Position numbers and translations under genes: made by a program. A stretch of 64,000 nt of DNA from Rhizobiaceae bacterium. Lineage in GTDB: Bacteria; Pseudomonadota; Alphaproteobacteria; Rhizobiales; Rhizobiaceae. This document shows, piece after piece, positions 1 through 10,218 of this stretch. Numbering within the stretch: position 1 is the stretch's first letter; every line of letters begins with the position of its first letter. The stretch spans positions 248,001 through 312,000 of the forward strand of contig JARGOX010000005.1 in the NCBI GenBank assembly GCA_029233925.1. The letters run 5' to 3'. Below the pieces are notes generated by a model. It made no database searches. It was not told the DNA's origin and saw nothing but the letters and a program-made list of their open reading frames with translations.

Positions 1-131
1 AAGGCCGGGATTATCAAACTGAGATTGAAAAAGCGCGTGGTGGTTGGGACTTTGATCTGGTAAAACATCCTGGAAAGGTGGACGCGGACTCCATTATTCT
101 GGAAATTTCCAATCTCAGCCGTCGCAATTAG
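1..131 (+). CDS. rsmG: 16S rRNA (guanine527-N7)-methyltransferase RsmG/GidB, C-terminal end (partial)
   Basis: Only the last 42 codons are present; the reading frame starts at base 3 and ends with TAG at 129-131. The tail contains [13 protein letters not shown] followed by [10 protein letters not shown], which resembles the C-terminal end of GidB/RsmG proteins. The family methylates G527 of 16S rRNA using SAM. Position directly before parA supports the assignment, because rsmG-parA-parB is the usual order near the alphaproteobacterial origin. The identification rests on a short tail plus synteny. Confidence 0.8.
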   Translation, partial: GRDYQTEIEKARGGWDFDLVKHPGKVDADSIILEISNLSRRN

Positions 132-192
132 CAAACAGGTGGGTGTTTTGTTGGCAAAGCCATGTAAACACCAGAAAACGGGGCACCAAAAC

Positions 193-987
193 ATGCATGG
201 TGAGCAAAATAGAATTATCACCGTCGCGAATCAGAAGGGCGGTGTTGGTAAAACAACCACTGCCATCAATCTTGCAACGGCTCTGGCGGCCATTGGTGAA
301 CGGGTTCTGATCATTGATCTGGATCCCCAGGGAAATGCCAGTACAGGGCTTGGTATCGCGCGGCAAGATCGTCTGTTGTCTTCCTATCACCTGATGCTGG
401 GCGAAGCAGGTATCGGGGACATTGTTATGAATACGGATGTGCCGAACCTGTCGATCATTCCATCCACCATGGACCTGCTGGGCGTGGAAATGGAGATATC
501 AGATCAAAAAGATCGCGTTTTCAGATTGAAGGCTGCTGTCAATACGCCAGAAGCGCGTTATTTTGACTATATTCTGATTGATTGTCCGCCTTCACTGAAT
601 CTTCTGACCATCAATGCAATGGCCGCCGCCCATTCTGTCCTGGTACCGCTGCAATGCGAATTCTTTGCGCTTGAGGGTCTCAGTCAGTTGCTTGAGACCG
701 TCGGACAGGTGCGCGCGACCCTCAATCCGACGCTGGATATTCAGGGTATCGTGATGACGATGTATGATTCCCGCAACAATCTGGCGCAACAGGTGGTTGA
801 CGATGTTCGTTCTCACCTCGGCGACAAAGTATACCGGACACTCATTCCAAGAAATGTGCGTGTTTCCGAAGCACCGTCCTATGGCAAGCCGGCGATTTTG
901 TATGATCTTCGTTGTTCAGGGAGCCAGGCTTACCTCAAACTCGCCTCCGAGGTGATTCAGCGCGAGCGTGAACGCAAAGCAGCCTGA
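193..987 (+). CDS. parA: Chromosome partitioning ATPase ParA (Soj)
   Basis: Deviant Walker-A ATPase of the ParA/MinD family that drives origin segregation with ParB and parS. With the ATG at 193 the protein has 264 residues, and the P-loop KGGVGKT spans residues 15-21. Later come the Walker-A-prime-like LIIDLDPQGNASTGLG stretch and the IDCPPSLNLLTINA Walker B region. An upstream in-frame GTG at 139 would add 18 residues (LLAKPCKHQ...) not expected in the family; a GGGG run lies just before 193. The gene begins 61 bp after rsmG and precedes parB by 46 bp, so the two form a par operon. No parS palindrome was seen in the window. Confidence 0.93.
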   Translation: MHGEQNRIITVANQKGGVGKTTTAINLATALAAIGERVLIIDLDPQGNASTGLGIARQDRLLSSYHLMLGEAGIGDIVMNTDVPNLSIIPSTMDLLGVEMEISDQKDRVFRLKAAVNTPEARYFDYILIDCPPSLNLLTINAMAAAHSVLVPLQCEFFALEGLSQLLETVGQVRATLNPTLDIQGIVMTMYDSRNNLAQQVVDDVRSHLGDKVYRTLIPRNVRVSEAPSYGKPAILYDLRCSGSQAYLKLASEVIQRERERKAA

Positions 988-1033
988 ATAAAGATGGTTA
1001 ACAGAATATAAACAACAAGTTAGTGATAACGAT

Positions 1034-1924
1034 ATGAGTGACGACAATTCAAAAAAGAGACTGGGACGCGGGCTGGCAGCGCTCATCGGCGACATGGACC
1101 AACCGCTCGATCCGGAAAACAATGCGCCATCGAAAGCGGATCAATTGGTACCAATTGAATTCGTCAGTCGTAATCCCAACAATCCCCGACGTCAATTTGA
1201 TGAATCCGACCTGGAAGATCTTGCGCGGTCGATTGTCCAGCACGGTATTGTCCAGCCTGTGGTCGTCAGGCCCCTGGGAAAAGGTCCATTGGGTGAGGCG
1301 CGCTATGAAATCATTGCCGGAGAACGACGCTGGCGTGCGGCGCAACGGGCGGGTCTCGTGGAAATACCCATTCTGGTGCGTGATGTTGATGATCGCACGG
1401 CGCTTGAGATCGCTATAGTCGAGAATGTGCAAAGATCGGACCTCAATCCGCTTGATGAAGCGCTCGGCTACGAACAATTGATCGCCGGGCATGGTTATAC
1501 CCAGAATGATCTCGGTGATATCATCGGGAAAAGTCGGAGCCACGTCGCCAACTCCTTGAGATTGCTGAAACTTCCCGATGCCGTACGCGACATGTTGTCA
1601 GGTGGCGAGTTGACGGCCGGCCATGCGCGGGCGATTGCCTCAACGGCCGATCCGGAAAAACATGCCAGGCAGATTGTTGCCAAAGGCATGTCGGTCCGCG
1701 ATGCCGAACGACTGGCGCAAAGAGAAGCTGAAAATCCATCGGGCAATAGCAATCGTACGGAGCCCAAGGATACGGATACTTTGGCGCTGGAAAAAATGCT
1801 GACCGACAATCTCGGGCTGAAGGTAACGATAAACCACAAGGATCGTGGTGGCCAGATCCGGGTGGATTACCGTTCGCTGGAACAACTTGATGAATTGTGC
1901 CGTCTGTTGCAGGCTGATCGTTAA
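1034..1924 (+). CDS. parB: Chromosome partitioning protein ParB (Spo0J)
   Basis: CTP-dependent parS-binding clamp that partners ParA in origin segregation. The 296-residue protein starts with the basic KKRLGRGLAALIG segment typical of the ParA-interacting N-terminus. It continues with the N-terminal ParB/Srx domain, including the GERRWRAAQRAG motif and the ENVQRSDLNPLDEA segment. A helix-turn-helix follows (TQNDLGDIIGKSRSHVANSL), then a C-terminal dimerisation region. Length is normal for chromosomal ParB. It lies directly after parA and converges on holA; a short stem-loop sits between them. Confidence 0.95.
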   Translation: MSDDNSKKRLGRGLAALIGDMDQPLDPENNAPSKADQLVPIEFVSRNPNNPRRQFDESDLEDLARSIVQHGIVQPVVVRPLGKGPLGEARYEIIAGERRWRAAQRAGLVEIPILVRDVDDRTALEIAIVENVQRSDLNPLDEALGYEQLIAGHGYTQNDLGDIIGKSRSHVANSLRLLKLPDAVRDMLSGGELTAGHARAIASTADPEKHARQIVAKGMSVRDAERLAQREAENPSGNSNRTEPKDTDTLALEKMLTDNLGLKVTINHKDRGGQIRVDYRSLEQLDELCRLLQADR

Positions 1925-1925
1925 G

Positions 1926-1949
1926 CTTGGCCGTATTATTGCGGTCAAG
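1926..1949. terminator. Stem-loop between convergent parB and holA
   Basis: CTTGGCCG (1926-1933) and CGGTCAAG (1942-1949) form an 8-bp stem with one G-T wobble and an 8-nt loop. There is no clear U-run, so bidirectional terminator function is inferred mainly from placement between convergent genes. Confidence 0.35.
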
Positions 1950-2001
1950 GCACTGATTCAATTGCAATTATAGAGATTTCATTTGAAGCACGACCCTTAC
2001 C

Positions 2002-3045
2002 CTATTGTCGATTGAAGCGCGCGGATCGCACAGCAACCGCAAGCAGGGCTTGCCTTGCAATGCTTTCCTGCAGGGCGGGCTGTTTACGCGTTTCCAAAAT
2101 GGCGTTTTGCAAGTGTTGCAAGACTTCCCCAGTCGCCTTTCCATTCCAGCCTCGAACCGCTTTTTCAAGAGCCGGTTTGCGACGAAATTGGATACGGCGG
2201 CTATATTCGGCAACGACCTGGGATATCTGTTTATGCTCACCTTCGATCTGGCCGCGCATGATATCGATCATCTGAAATTGCCTCAGACATGATTGCAGCA
2301 CCAGAAATATCTGCATCTTGGATGCGATAATACGCGTCACAGCCAGATCAAGCCCGGGCAGATCTCCCGTCAGGATGCTGTCAATCGCTTCATCAACAGA
2401 CAGTGCCGAGGCATCACCGATGATCGCAAGGACATCGGCTTCATCAATCTGTTCCTTGCCGAGGCAATAGAGGCACAATTTTTGCAATTCACCGCGGCTG
2501 GCAAGGCGGTCTCCACCCAGACTGTCAGCCAAATGCTGGCGCGCACCCCTGGTAATGGACAGTTTGGCCTTGCCCAGTTCTTCGTCAATCAGTGTCTGAA
2601 TGTTGCGACTATCATCACCATAGCAAGGAAGCGCTATGGATGAGCGACCGGTCTCGACAGCTTTGCGCAGCGCAGAGCCTTTCTTCAGATCACCGGCTTC
2701 GATCAGCAATGTGGTGTTTGCAGGAGGGTCGGAGGCAATGGCCTTGACGGTGTCGATGACGGGTTTGTCGTTGCCCACACCACGCAACCAGACGAGCCGG
2801 TCTCCGCCGAACATGGCTAGGGAATTGACTTCGTCCAGCAGGCGACCGGGATCTTCCCTGATATCGCCAAGTTCGAGCTTTGTGACGTTGAAATCATCAG
2901 TCAGATCGACGTTGAGTTTCTTCGATACTGCCGTGGCTGTTTCCGAGACCAGACCACGGTCTGGTCCATAGACCAGGATGGTGCGATATTGCGCATCGGG
3001 CCTTTTTACGAATTGAGCAACTTCATGTGCTTTTTTTTGAGCCAT
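2002..3045 (-). CDS. holA: DNA polymerase III subunit delta HolA
   Basis: Subunit delta of the clamp-loader complex, which opens the beta sliding clamp during replication. The 347-residue length matches the family. The N-terminal part carries the characteristic TILVYGPDRGLVSE nucleotide-fold start, and the middle contains KKGSALRKAVE followed by the LGGDRLASRGELQKLCLY segment seen in HolA (LGxDRxxxxxELxKL). It is last of the leuS-lptE-holA run, only 3 bp after lptE, consistent with an operon. The lptE-holA pairing is widely conserved in proteobacteria. Confidence 0.92.
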   Translation of the reverse strand: MAQKKAHEVAQFVKRPDAQYRTILVYGPDRGLVSETATAVSKKLNVDLTDDFNVTKLELGDIREDPGRLLDEVNSLAMFGGDRLVWLRGVGNDKPVIDTVKAIASDPPANTTLLIEAGDLKKGSALRKAVETGRSSIALPCYGDDSRNIQTLIDEELGKAKLSITRGARQHLADSLGGDRLASRGELQKLCLYCLGKEQIDEADVLAIIGDASALSVDEAIDSILTGDLPGLDLAVTRIIASKMQIFLVLQSCLRQFQMIDIMRGQIEGEHKQISQVVAEYSRRIQFRRKPALEKAVRGWNGKATGEVLQHLQNAILETRKQPALQESIARQALLAVAVRSARFNRQ

Positions 3046-3048
3046 GGC

Positions 3049-3546
3049 CTATCTGGTGAGGATGGAAGCCGTGTCGGCTCGGACAATCTCCGCCAGTTCA
3101 CGCGCTGCCCTGTTTTCGGCGTCGCGAAGAGCGCGCCGGTTGGCAAATTCCTGCGTGGTTTGATCATAAAACGTCACGATAGAGCGTTTGCCACTGTCAA
3201 CGACCTGTTTGGTTTCATTGTCCCGCAGCGTGAACGTCACAGTTGCCGTGTAACGTTGCGCTGTGATTCCATTGGTCAGCTGTTCACGCAAGACCGAACT
3301 GGCAACACCATTGAGAGAGAAGGTCAATGTGTAGTCGGGCTTGGCAGGTTCGCCCTTGCCACCGGAATAGAGAAAAATCAGATGGTTACGCAGTTCCTGC
3401 TCCACCCGCGTATCCACCGGGTCAACACCAACAGACACAAGTTTCGATTCGGCTCCGGACCGACTCGAATAGAGCGGTTTTACCTGGCAGGCCTGCACAG
3501 CGAAAAGTCCGAACGCCATCAGCGCGGCCAACACAACATGTCTCAT
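3049..3546 (-). CDS. lptE: LPS-assembly lipoprotein LptE
   Basis: Outer-membrane lipoprotein that plugs LptD and helps LPS reach the cell surface. The start at 3546 is chosen because GGGAG lies 7 nt upstream; the longer in-frame extension to 3579 would overlap leuS. The 165-residue protein begins MRHVVLAALMAFGLFAVQAC, a lipoprotein signal peptide with the lipidated Cys at residue 20, followed by QVKPLYS, common in LptE of this group. Sequence conservation in the family is low, so naming depends on the lipobox, length and position between leuS and holA. Confidence 0.88.
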   Translation of the reverse strand: MRHVVLAALMAFGLFAVQACQVKPLYSSRSGAESKLVSVGVDPVDTRVEQELRNHLIFLYSGGKGEPAKPDYTLTFSLNGVASSVLREQLTNGITAQRYTATVTFTLRDNETKQVVDSGKRSIVTFYDQTTQEFANRRALRDAENRAARELAEIVRADTASILTR

Positions 3547-3559
3547 CCGGGTGCTCCCA

Positions 3560-6178
3560 TCATACAACAATATTAACAATCCTCAGCGGGACAACAATGA
3601 TTTTCCGCGGTGTCTTTCCGTCTAGGGCCGTCTTAACCACTGATAATTCCAAAACGGCCTTTTCCACTGCCACTTGATCGGCATCGCGGGCAATTGTCAA
3701 TTCGCCCCGCTTCTTTCCGTTGATTTGTATCGGCAGGGTTACAGTGTCCTCGGTGACGAGATCTTCGTCATACTGCGGCCAATCCCTTTGCGCCACCAGC
3801 GCTCCATTGCCAAGCAACCGATTGCATTCCTCACACAGATGCGGTGTCATCGGCGCCATGATGGCGATCAATATGCCGACGGCATCTCTCAAGGCGCCCA
3901 GTGTTGCTGGATCGGATTTGCCCTTGGTGGCCGCCGTCAAAGGCGCTGACAATGTATTGACCAGCTCATGAATGCGGGCAACAGCCTTGTTGAAGGCCAA
4001 TTTGTCGATGTCCTCACCAACGAGCTTCAGTGTCTTGTGTGCGGCGCGGGAAATGGCGGCAGAATCACCATCCGTGGATGGGCATCCCTCGACGTCTTTC
4101 AAGAAAGGCGCTGCCTCGCCAACCAGACGCCAGACCTTCTGCACAAACCGGTGGGCACCTTCCACGCCGGATTCCGTCCAGATCACATCGCGTTCCGGCG
4201 GCGAGTCCGACAGCATGAAAAAGCGGGCCGTATCTGCGCCAAATGAATCAATGATGTCATCGGGGTCGACGACATTTTTCTTCGACTTCGACATCTTCTC
4301 GATCGCGCCGATTTCAACTTCGTCGCCGGTATCGGTCAAGAATGCGCGGCGCTGTCCACCCTGTTCGTCAATGCGTATTTCCGCAGGCGTCAGCCAGCCT
4401 TCGGAACCCTTGTATGTTTCATGCACAACCATGCCCTGGGTGAACATGCCCTTGAAGGGTTCCTTCAGATCAAGATGTCCGGTTATCTGCATGGCGCGGG
4501 TGAAGAAGCGCGAATAAAGAAGATGAAGGATCGCGTGTTCGACACCGCCGATATATTGGTCCACCGGCAGCCAGGCATTGGCCGCTTTGGGATCCGTCGG
4601 CCCATTTTCCCAGGGTGCCGTAAAGCGTGCAAAATACCACGATGAATCGACGAAAGTGTCCATCGTATCGGTTTCACGCAGGGCTTCGCCAGCACATTTG
4701 GGACAGGCGACGTGGCGCCAGGTCGGGTGACGATCCAATGGATTGCCGGGTTTTTCAAAGTCGATGTCGTCTGGCAGTTCAACCGGCAGGTCCTGTTTGG
4801 GGACCGGCACCACACCGCAGGTATCACAATGCACAACGGGAATCGGGCACCCCCAATAGCGCTGGCGTGAGATACCCCAGTCACGCAGACGGTAAACCAC
4901 CTTGCGTTCACCCAGTGACCGGCCATCCAGATCCATTGCTTCCAGCCGCTGGGCCACGTCAGCAAAAGCATCCTTTGGGGTCTTGCCATCGAGAAAACGC
5001 GAGTTGATCATCACGCCATCGTCGACATAGGCCTCTTCGGTGATTCTGAAAGTCGCCATATCGGCGTCCTCGGGCATGACAACCGGGGTGACCGGCAGGC
5101 CGTATTTATTGGCAAAGTCCAAATCGCGCTGATCGCCAGACGGGCAACCGAATATGGCGCCCGTGCCGTAATCCATCAATACAAAATTGGCGACATAGAC
5201 GGGCAGAACCCAATCGGGATCAAAAGGATGCCGGACCTTGATACCGGTATCAAAGCCTTCTTTTTCCGCCGTTTCAAGAGCGGCAACAGAAGTCCCCATG
5301 CGTCTGCATTTTTCACAGAAAGCGGCAAGTTCCGGGTTTTCTCTGGCAGCCTTGACAGCAAGCGGGTGATCGGCGGCGATGGCCATGAAGGATGCGCCGA
5401 AAATCGTATCCGGCCGGGTGGTATAGACTTCGAGAAGCTTTTCATTGTCCGGCGCCGTACCCGCTGCGATCTCCCAGCGAATATGCATGCCCTCGGATCG
5501 ACCGATCCAGTTCTTCTGCATCAACCGGACTTTTTCCGGCCATTGATCAAGCCCATCGAGGGCTTCAAGCAGATCCTGGCTGAAGTCGGTGATTCGGAAA
5601 AACCACTGGGTCAGTTCGCGTTGCTCGACCAGAGCTCCGGAACGCCAGCCGCGTCCGTCAATGACCTGTTCATTGGCCAGAACCGTGCGATCCTCAGGAT
5701 CCCAATTGACCTTGGATTCCTTGCGATAGACCAGATTGCTGTCGAGAAAATCGAGAAACAGATGCTGCTGCTGCTTGTAATAGGCGACGTCGCATGTGGC
5801 GAATTCGCGGGACCAGTCCAGCGACAGCCCCATGGACTTGAGCTGACTGCGCATTGTGTCGATGTTTTCATAGGTCCATTTGCGCGGATGGACCTTGTTT
5901 TTCATCGCCGCATTTTCAGCAGGCATGCCAAAAGCATCCCAACCCATCGGGTGAAGGACATTGAAGCCCCTGGCTCGTTTGTAACGTGCAACAACATCGC
6001 CCATGGCGTAATTGCGCACGTGTCCCATGTGGATACGCCCGGAGGGATAGGGGAACATTTCCAGCACATAGTATTTTTCTCTGGGATCATCGTTGTTCGT
6101 TTCGAACAGCTTTTTGTTGTCCCAGACTTTGCGCCAGCGCGGTTCCGCATCGCGCGGATTGTAACGTTCAATGGCCAT
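3560..6178 (-). CDS. leuS: Leucyl-tRNA synthetase LeuS
   Basis: Class I aminoacyl-tRNA synthetase charging tRNA-Leu. The 872-residue protein has the HIGH-type signature as HMGH in [16 protein letters not shown] near residue 45, the large CP1 editing insertion containing TTRPDT, and the KMSKS loop in [14 protein letters not shown] near residue 620. The anticodon-binding and C-terminal domains complete it, so it appears intact. The ATG at 6178 is preferred to an in-frame TTG at 6181. It heads the leuS-lptE-holA run, 13 bp before lptE. A 333-codon open frame on the opposite strand is a coding shadow. Confidence 0.97.
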   Translation of the reverse strand: MAIERYNPRDAEPRWRKVWDNKKLFETNNDDPREKYYVLEMFPYPSGRIHMGHVRNYAMGDVVARYKRARGFNVLHPMGWDAFGMPAENAAMKNKVHPRKWTYENIDTMRSQLKSMGLSLDWSREFATCDVAYYKQQQHLFLDFLDSNLVYRKESKVNWDPEDRTVLANEQVIDGRGWRSGALVEQRELTQWFFRITDFSQDLLEALDGLDQWPEKVRLMQKNWIGRSEGMHIRWEIAAGTAPDNEKLLEVYTTRPDTIFGASFMAIAADHPLAVKAARENPELAAFCEKCRRMGTSVAALETAEKEGFDTGIKVRHPFDPDWVLPVYVANFVLMDYGTGAIFGCPSGDQRDLDFANKYGLPVTPVVMPEDADMATFRITEEAYVDDGVMINSRFLDGKTPKDAFADVAQRLEAMDLDGRSLGERKVVYRLRDWGISRQRYWGCPIPVVHCDTCGVVPVPKQDLPVELPDDIDFEKPGNPLDRHPTWRHVACPKCAGEALRETDTMDTFVDSSWYFARFTAPWENGPTDPKAANAWLPVDQYIGGVEHAILHLLYSRFFTRAMQITGHLDLKEPFKGMFTQGMVVHETYKGSEGWLTPAEIRIDEQGGQRRAFLTDTGDEVEIGAIEKMSKSKKNVVDPDDIIDSFGADTARFFMLSDSPPERDVIWTESGVEGAHRFVQKVWRLVGEAAPFLKDVEGCPSTDGDSAAISRAAHKTLKLVGEDIDKLAFNKAVARIHELVNTLSAPLTAATKGKSDPATLGALRDAVGILIAIMAPMTPHLCEECNRLLGNGALVAQRDWPQYDEDLVTEDTVTLPIQINGKKRGELTIARDADQVAVEKAVLELSVVKTALDGKTPRKIIVVPLRIVNIVV

Positions 6179-6412
6179 CAACAGGAGGTCCGTTGTTATC
6201 AGGAAACTTTGCGGCGAGCTTCATCATGAAACCAGCCAAGCGTCAACACTTGGCGGCCCGATTAGGGTCAAAATGACCGGTTTCAATTGCAGCTTCATGT
6301 CATATTGTAGATATCAGGGACCATGCCGTTCCATCCTGTGTTCATCACGGGTAATGGTCGGTTCGTATTCGCGGCTGCGACAAGGCAGCCCATGGCTGAG
6401 CAGGTGAGACAG

Positions 6413-7087
6413 ATGAGCGTTACGGAAAATTTGCATAATGTGCTGGCCGACATTGCCACTGCGGAGAAAGAAGCAGGGCGCTCGCCGGGTTCCGTCACGC
6501 TTGTTGCTGTTTCCAAGACCTATGACGGGCCGGCGATTGCTCCGGTAATTTCAGCCGGCCAGCGTGTCTTTGGTGAAAACCGTGTGCAGGAAGCTCAGGG
6601 CAAATGGCCGGAGCTGCGTGCCATGGCGGATGATATCGAGCTGCATCTGATCGGACCGCTGCAATCAAACAAGGCCGCAGAGGCCGTCGCGCTGTTTGAT
6701 GTCATCGAAACGGTGGACCGGGAAAAGATTGCCCGTGCGCTGGCAAATGAAATGAAAAAGCAGGACAGGCACCCGAAACTTTATATCCAGGTCAATACGG
6801 GTCTGGAACCGCAAAAGGCGGGTGTCGAACCGGATGCTCTTTTGGCCTTTGTAAAAAAATGTCGCGACGATTTCGGCCTGTCCATTGAAGGACTGATGTG
6901 CATCCCGCCGGTTGACGAAAATCCAGGGCCGCATTTTGCGCTTTTGAGGAAACTGGCCGAGGAAGCCGGTATCGACCATCTGTCGATGGGCATGTCGGCT
7001 GATTTCCCAATTGCTGTTGCCTTTGGTGCGACCAGTGTGCGGGTAGGCTCGGCGATCTTTGGCAAGCGCGATTATCCCGCAGCCTGA
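6413..7087 (+). CDS. YggS/PLPBP family pyridoxal phosphate homeostasis protein
   Basis: Single-domain TIM-barrel protein that binds PLP through a Schiff base and buffers vitamin B6 and amino-acid pools; no catalytic activity is known for the family. The 224-residue product from 6413 has VTLVAVSKT, holding the PLP-binding lysine near residue 35, followed by FGENRVQEA, LHLIGPLQSNK and LSMGMSADFPIAV, all family signatures. The start is chosen because GGTGAG lies 5 nt upstream; in-frame ATGs at 6323 and 6392 give N-terminal extensions atypical of the family. It is divergent from leuS. Confidence 0.93.
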   Translation: MSVTENLHNVLADIATAEKEAGRSPGSVTLVAVSKTYDGPAIAPVISAGQRVFGENRVQEAQGKWPELRAMADDIELHLIGPLQSNKAAEAVALFDVIETVDREKIARALANEMKKQDRHPKLYIQVNTGLEPQKAGVEPDALLAFVKKCRDDFGLSIEGLMCIPPVDENPGPHFALLRKLAEEAGIDHLSMGMSADFPIAVAFGATSVRVGSAIFGKRDYPAA

Positions 7088-7282
7088 CAGATTGGTCCAT
7101 AGTGTCGCATGATTCTATCGACGGATTTACCCGATCCGTGCAGATTGGTTAAAAATAGTGACGTGCCTCAGGCAAACGTGCGTGCTGAGGACAGACGCCA
7201 ATGTGCTACAAACTGGGAGCAATCGCGGGCAGTCCGGACGGCAGGCACGACAGGCCGGGGCAGCCTTGCAATGGGAGGAGAT

Positions 7283-9208
7283 ATGATGGACAGCGGATAT
7301 CAGGCGATTTACGACGGCTGGAAGGCGGATCCGGAGCTATTTTGGTCGAAGGCTGCCCAGTCCATTGACTGGTTCACACCCTATGACAGGGTCTTTGAGC
7401 CGGATTCGGGAGCCTATGGCCGCTGGTTTGCCGGCGCTACAACCAATACCTGTTACAATTGTCTGGACCGGCACGTCGAACGGGGACGCGCAACACAGCC
7501 AGCGATCATTTGCGATAGTCCGATCACCGGTACGCAGAAAACCTACAGCTATGGCGAACTTCTCACCGAGGTCCAGGCGCTGGCCGGGGTGCTTCAGGAT
7601 CACGGTATTGGCAAGGGTGACCGGGTCATCATCTATATGCCAATGATCGCCGAGGCCATCATGGCGATGCTGGCCTGCGCACGCCTCGGGGCCATTCATT
7701 CGGTGGTTTTTGGTGGTTTTGCCGGGCATGAACTGGCGACACGGATTGATGATGCAACGCCCAAGATGATCATTGCTGCCTCCTGCGGCATCGAACCCAA
7801 CCGGATCGTGCCCTACAAGCCGATGCTGGATGAGGCCATCAGCCTGTCTGTACACAAACCGGAAAAATGCCTCCTGCTGCAAAGGGAGCAGCACAGGGCC
7901 GAGATGATCGACGGACGGGACGTTGACATGGCCCGAGCCATGGATGCTTCAAGGATCGCTGCGCGGGATATTGCCTGCACGCCAGTCAAAGCCGAAGACC
8001 CGCTCTATATTCTTTACACATCCGGAACGACCGGCCAGCCCAAGGGTGTTGTGCGCGACAATGGCGGCCATATGGTTGCGCTGCACTGGTCGATGAAGGC
8101 CATCTATGACATCAATCCGGGAGAGGTTTTCTGGGCAGCGTCTGATGTCGGTTGGGTGGTTGGCCATTCCTATATCGTCTATGGGCCGTTGCTGAACGGC
8201 AATACGACCATCGTGTATGAAGGCAAACCGGTGGGAACACCGGATGCCGGTGCGTTCTGGCGGGTCATTTCCGAACATCGCGTGGCGGCGCTGTTTACCG
8301 CACCAACGGCCTTCCGGGCCATCAAGAAGGACGATCCCAAGGGGCAGTTCATTGGCAAATATGACCTGTCAGGGTTCAGAACGCTGTTTCTGGCCGGGGA
8401 ACGCGCCGACCCCGATACAATTGTGTGGGCGCGTGACAAGCTGGGTGTTCCGGTGATCGACCATTGGTGGCAGACGGAAACCGGCTGGACGATCGCCGGC
8501 AATCCGGTGGGATTGGGAATGCTGCCGGTCAAGCTGGGTTCGCCCACCGTGGCAATGCCAGGCTATGACATAAGGGTGCTGGACGATGCGGGTCACCCTG
8601 TCGCGCGTGGCCAGCTTGGCAATATCGTGATCAAACTGCCCCTGCCGCCGGGGTGCCTGCCAACCCTGTGGAATGCTGATCAGCGCTTTCATGAGGCCTA
8701 TCTGGCAGAATTTCCCGGCTACTACAAAACCGCGGATGCCGGTTATATCGACGAGGACGACTATCTATTCATCATGGCGCGCACGGATGACATCATTAAT
8801 GTGGCCGGGCATCGCCTGTCGACCGGCGGCATGGAAGAGGTCATTTCCTACCATCCGGATGTTGCTGAATGCGCCGTGATCGGCATTGCAGATGATCTCA
8901 AGGGACAGGTGCCGTTGGGACTTGTTGTTCTCAACTCAGGTGTGGAACGCAGCGTGCAGGAGATCGAAGCCGATATCGTCAAGCTTGTTCGTGACCAGAT
9001 CGGGCCTGTCGCCGCGTTCAAGCTGGCGTTGGCGGTTTCCAGACTGCCCAAGACACGCTCCGGCAAGATCCTGCGTGCAACAGTGCAGAAAATCGCCGAT
9101 GGCCAAAGCTGGAAAATGCCTGCCACCATTGATGATCCCGCTGTGCTGGATGAAATTGGTGAAGCCCTGAGTGCGCGCGGATTGAAAAAGCCTGATTGGA
9201 GCGCGTGA
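7283..9208 (+). CDS. prpE: Propionate--CoA ligase (PrpE-like acyl-CoA synthetase)
   Basis: Adenylate-forming enzyme converting propionate (or acetate) plus CoA and ATP to acyl-CoA. The start at 7283 follows GGAGGAGAT; the neighbouring ATG at 7286 is equally plausible. The 641-residue protein contains the AMP-binding P-loop YTSGTTGQPKGVVRDNGGH, the WWQTETGW motif and the C-terminal RSGKILRATVQK with the acetylatable catalytic lysine. CGIEPNRIVPYKPMLDEAI is a PrpE rather than Acs feature. A separate acetyl-CoA synthetase gene is present at 48.2-50.1 kb, supporting functional division. No prp cycle genes are adjacent, so assignment is by family resemblance. Confidence 0.88.
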   Translation: MMDSGYQAIYDGWKADPELFWSKAAQSIDWFTPYDRVFEPDSGAYGRWFAGATTNTCYNCLDRHVERGRATQPAIICDSPITGTQKTYSYGELLTEVQALAGVLQDHGIGKGDRVIIYMPMIAEAIMAMLACARLGAIHSVVFGGFAGHELATRIDDATPKMIIAASCGIEPNRIVPYKPMLDEAISLSVHKPEKCLLLQREQHRAEMIDGRDVDMARAMDASRIAARDIACTPVKAEDPLYILYTSGTTGQPKGVVRDNGGHMVALHWSMKAIYDINPGEVFWAASDVGWVVGHSYIVYGPLLNGNTTIVYEGKPVGTPDAGAFWRVISEHRVAALFTAPTAFRAIKKDDPKGQFIGKYDLSGFRTLFLAGERADPDTIVWARDKLGVPVIDHWWQTETGWTIAGNPVGLGMLPVKLGSPTVAMPGYDIRVLDDAGHPVARGQLGNIVIKLPLPPGCLPTLWNADQRFHEAYLAEFPGYYKTADAGYIDEDDYLFIMARTDDIINVAGHRLSTGGMEEVISYHPDVAECAVIGIADDLKGQVPLGLVVLNSGVERSVQEIEADIVKLVRDQIGPVAAFKLALAVSRLPKTRSGKILRATVQKIADGQSWKMPATIDDPAVLDEIGEALSARGLKKPDWSA

Positions 9209-9326
9209 TCCGGGTTTGCACATACAGTGTGAACCCGTGGAGAAGATGATTGGACGTTGACCTGTTGGCCCGCACGGTCCAGTGTCCGGCGCTTAATCGT
9301 AATATCTGACCGAAGAAGAGTTTGAC

Positions 9327-10109
9327 ATGGACGGAAAAATTGCAATCGTTACCGGTGGGGCCAAGGGCATTGGATATGCCATTGCCAAGCGTTACCTGAT
9401 GGACGGGGCAAAAGTGGTCATTGCCGACCATGATGAAAAGACGGGTGAAAAAACCTGCAAGGAATTGTCAGAGCTTGGTGAAGTGCGCTTTGCCGCTGTC
9501 GATGTTGCCCAGCGACTGGATGTTCGCAATCTGATCGCCACCACGATCGATGCATTCGGCGATATCGACATTCTCGTCAACAATGCCGGAATCGTGCATA
9601 GCGCGGATTTTCTGGATATTGAGGAAGCTGATTTTGATCGTGTTCTGGCGGTCAATCTGAAAGGCGGTTTTCTGTGTGGCCAGGCCGTTGCGCGTCATAT
9701 GGTTGAAAAGGTCAAAAAAGGCGGTGAGCCTGGCTGTATCATCAACATGTCTTCCGTCAATGCCATCTTTGCGCTGGCTGATCAGGTGCCCTATTCGGTC
9801 TCGAAAGGCGGGGTCGGGCAATTGACCCGGGTCATGGCCGTCTCGCTCGCACCCTACGGAATTCGCGTCAACGCCATCGGACCGGGATCCATCATGACGG
9901 ATATGTTGTCATCGGTGGTGAGCGACAAGAATGCGCGCAGCAAGATATTGTCACGCACGCCTATGGGGCGCATTGGGGAACCTTCGGAGATCGCGGGAAT
10001 AGCGGCATTTCTGGCTTCCAAGGACGCCAGCTACATGACCGGCCAGACATTGTTTGCCGATGGTGGACGCCTGCCACTCAATTATACCGTACCGGTTGCG
10101 GCCGGCTGA
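9327..10109 (+). CDS. SDR family oxidoreductase
   Basis: Classical short-chain dehydrogenase/reductase of 260 residues. The Rossmann cofactor motif TGGAKGIGYAIA starts near residue 9, followed by DILVNNAGI (NAG motif). The catalytic Ser is in IINMSSVNA, and Tyr and Lys are in VPYSVSKGG. The C-terminal RIGEPSEIAGIAAFLAS and TGQTLFADGG are typical of FabG-like oxidoreductases. D35-D40 (ADHDEK) after the second strand favours NAD(H). The substrate cannot be inferred. It follows prpE by 118 bp in the same direction and ends before a strong hairpin at 10151. Confidence 0.9.
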   Translation: MDGKIAIVTGGAKGIGYAIAKRYLMDGAKVVIADHDEKTGEKTCKELSELGEVRFAAVDVAQRLDVRNLIATTIDAFGDIDILVNNAGIVHSADFLDIEEADFDRVLAVNLKGGFLCGQAVARHMVEKVKKGGEPGCIINMSSVNAIFALADQVPYSVSKGGVGQLTRVMAVSLAPYGIRVNAIGPGSIMTDMLSSVVSDKNARSKILSRTPMGRIGEPSEIAGIAAFLASKDASYMTGQTLFADGGRLPLNYTVPVAAG

Positions 10110-10150
10110 CCCTGTTCTTTTCGATTCCCATTTGAGTAATCAGCCTGAGG

Positions 10151-10174
10151 CTCCTGACAGAATGCTGTCAGGAG
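10151..10174 (+). terminator. Hairpin after the SDR gene
   Basis: CTCCTGACAG, AATG, CTGTCAGGAG: a perfect 10-bp stem with a tetraloop, 42 bp downstream of the SDR stop and 45 bp upstream of the next gene. It lacks a U-tract (followed by GGGTGTGC), so it may be a weak terminator or a transcript-stabilising structure. Confidence 0.5.
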
Positions 10175-10218
10175 GGGTGTGCGACAAGACCTTCGTTGTT
10201 TAACCACGGAGAAAGTCA

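Noticed and set aside
1-2000. parS centromere site near parAB
   Set aside because: No TGTTTCACGTGAAACA-like palindrome was seen in or near parAB or elsewhere on reading; it may lie outside the window.
5228-6229. 333-codon open frame antisense to leuS
   Set aside because: It lies entirely over a highly conserved leuS coding region and shows no domain; it is a shadow of the real gene.
6266-6278. GGTCA-AAA-TGACC dyad between leuS and the yggS-like gene
   Set aside because: Only 5-bp arms with no known regulator context; too common to call an operator.
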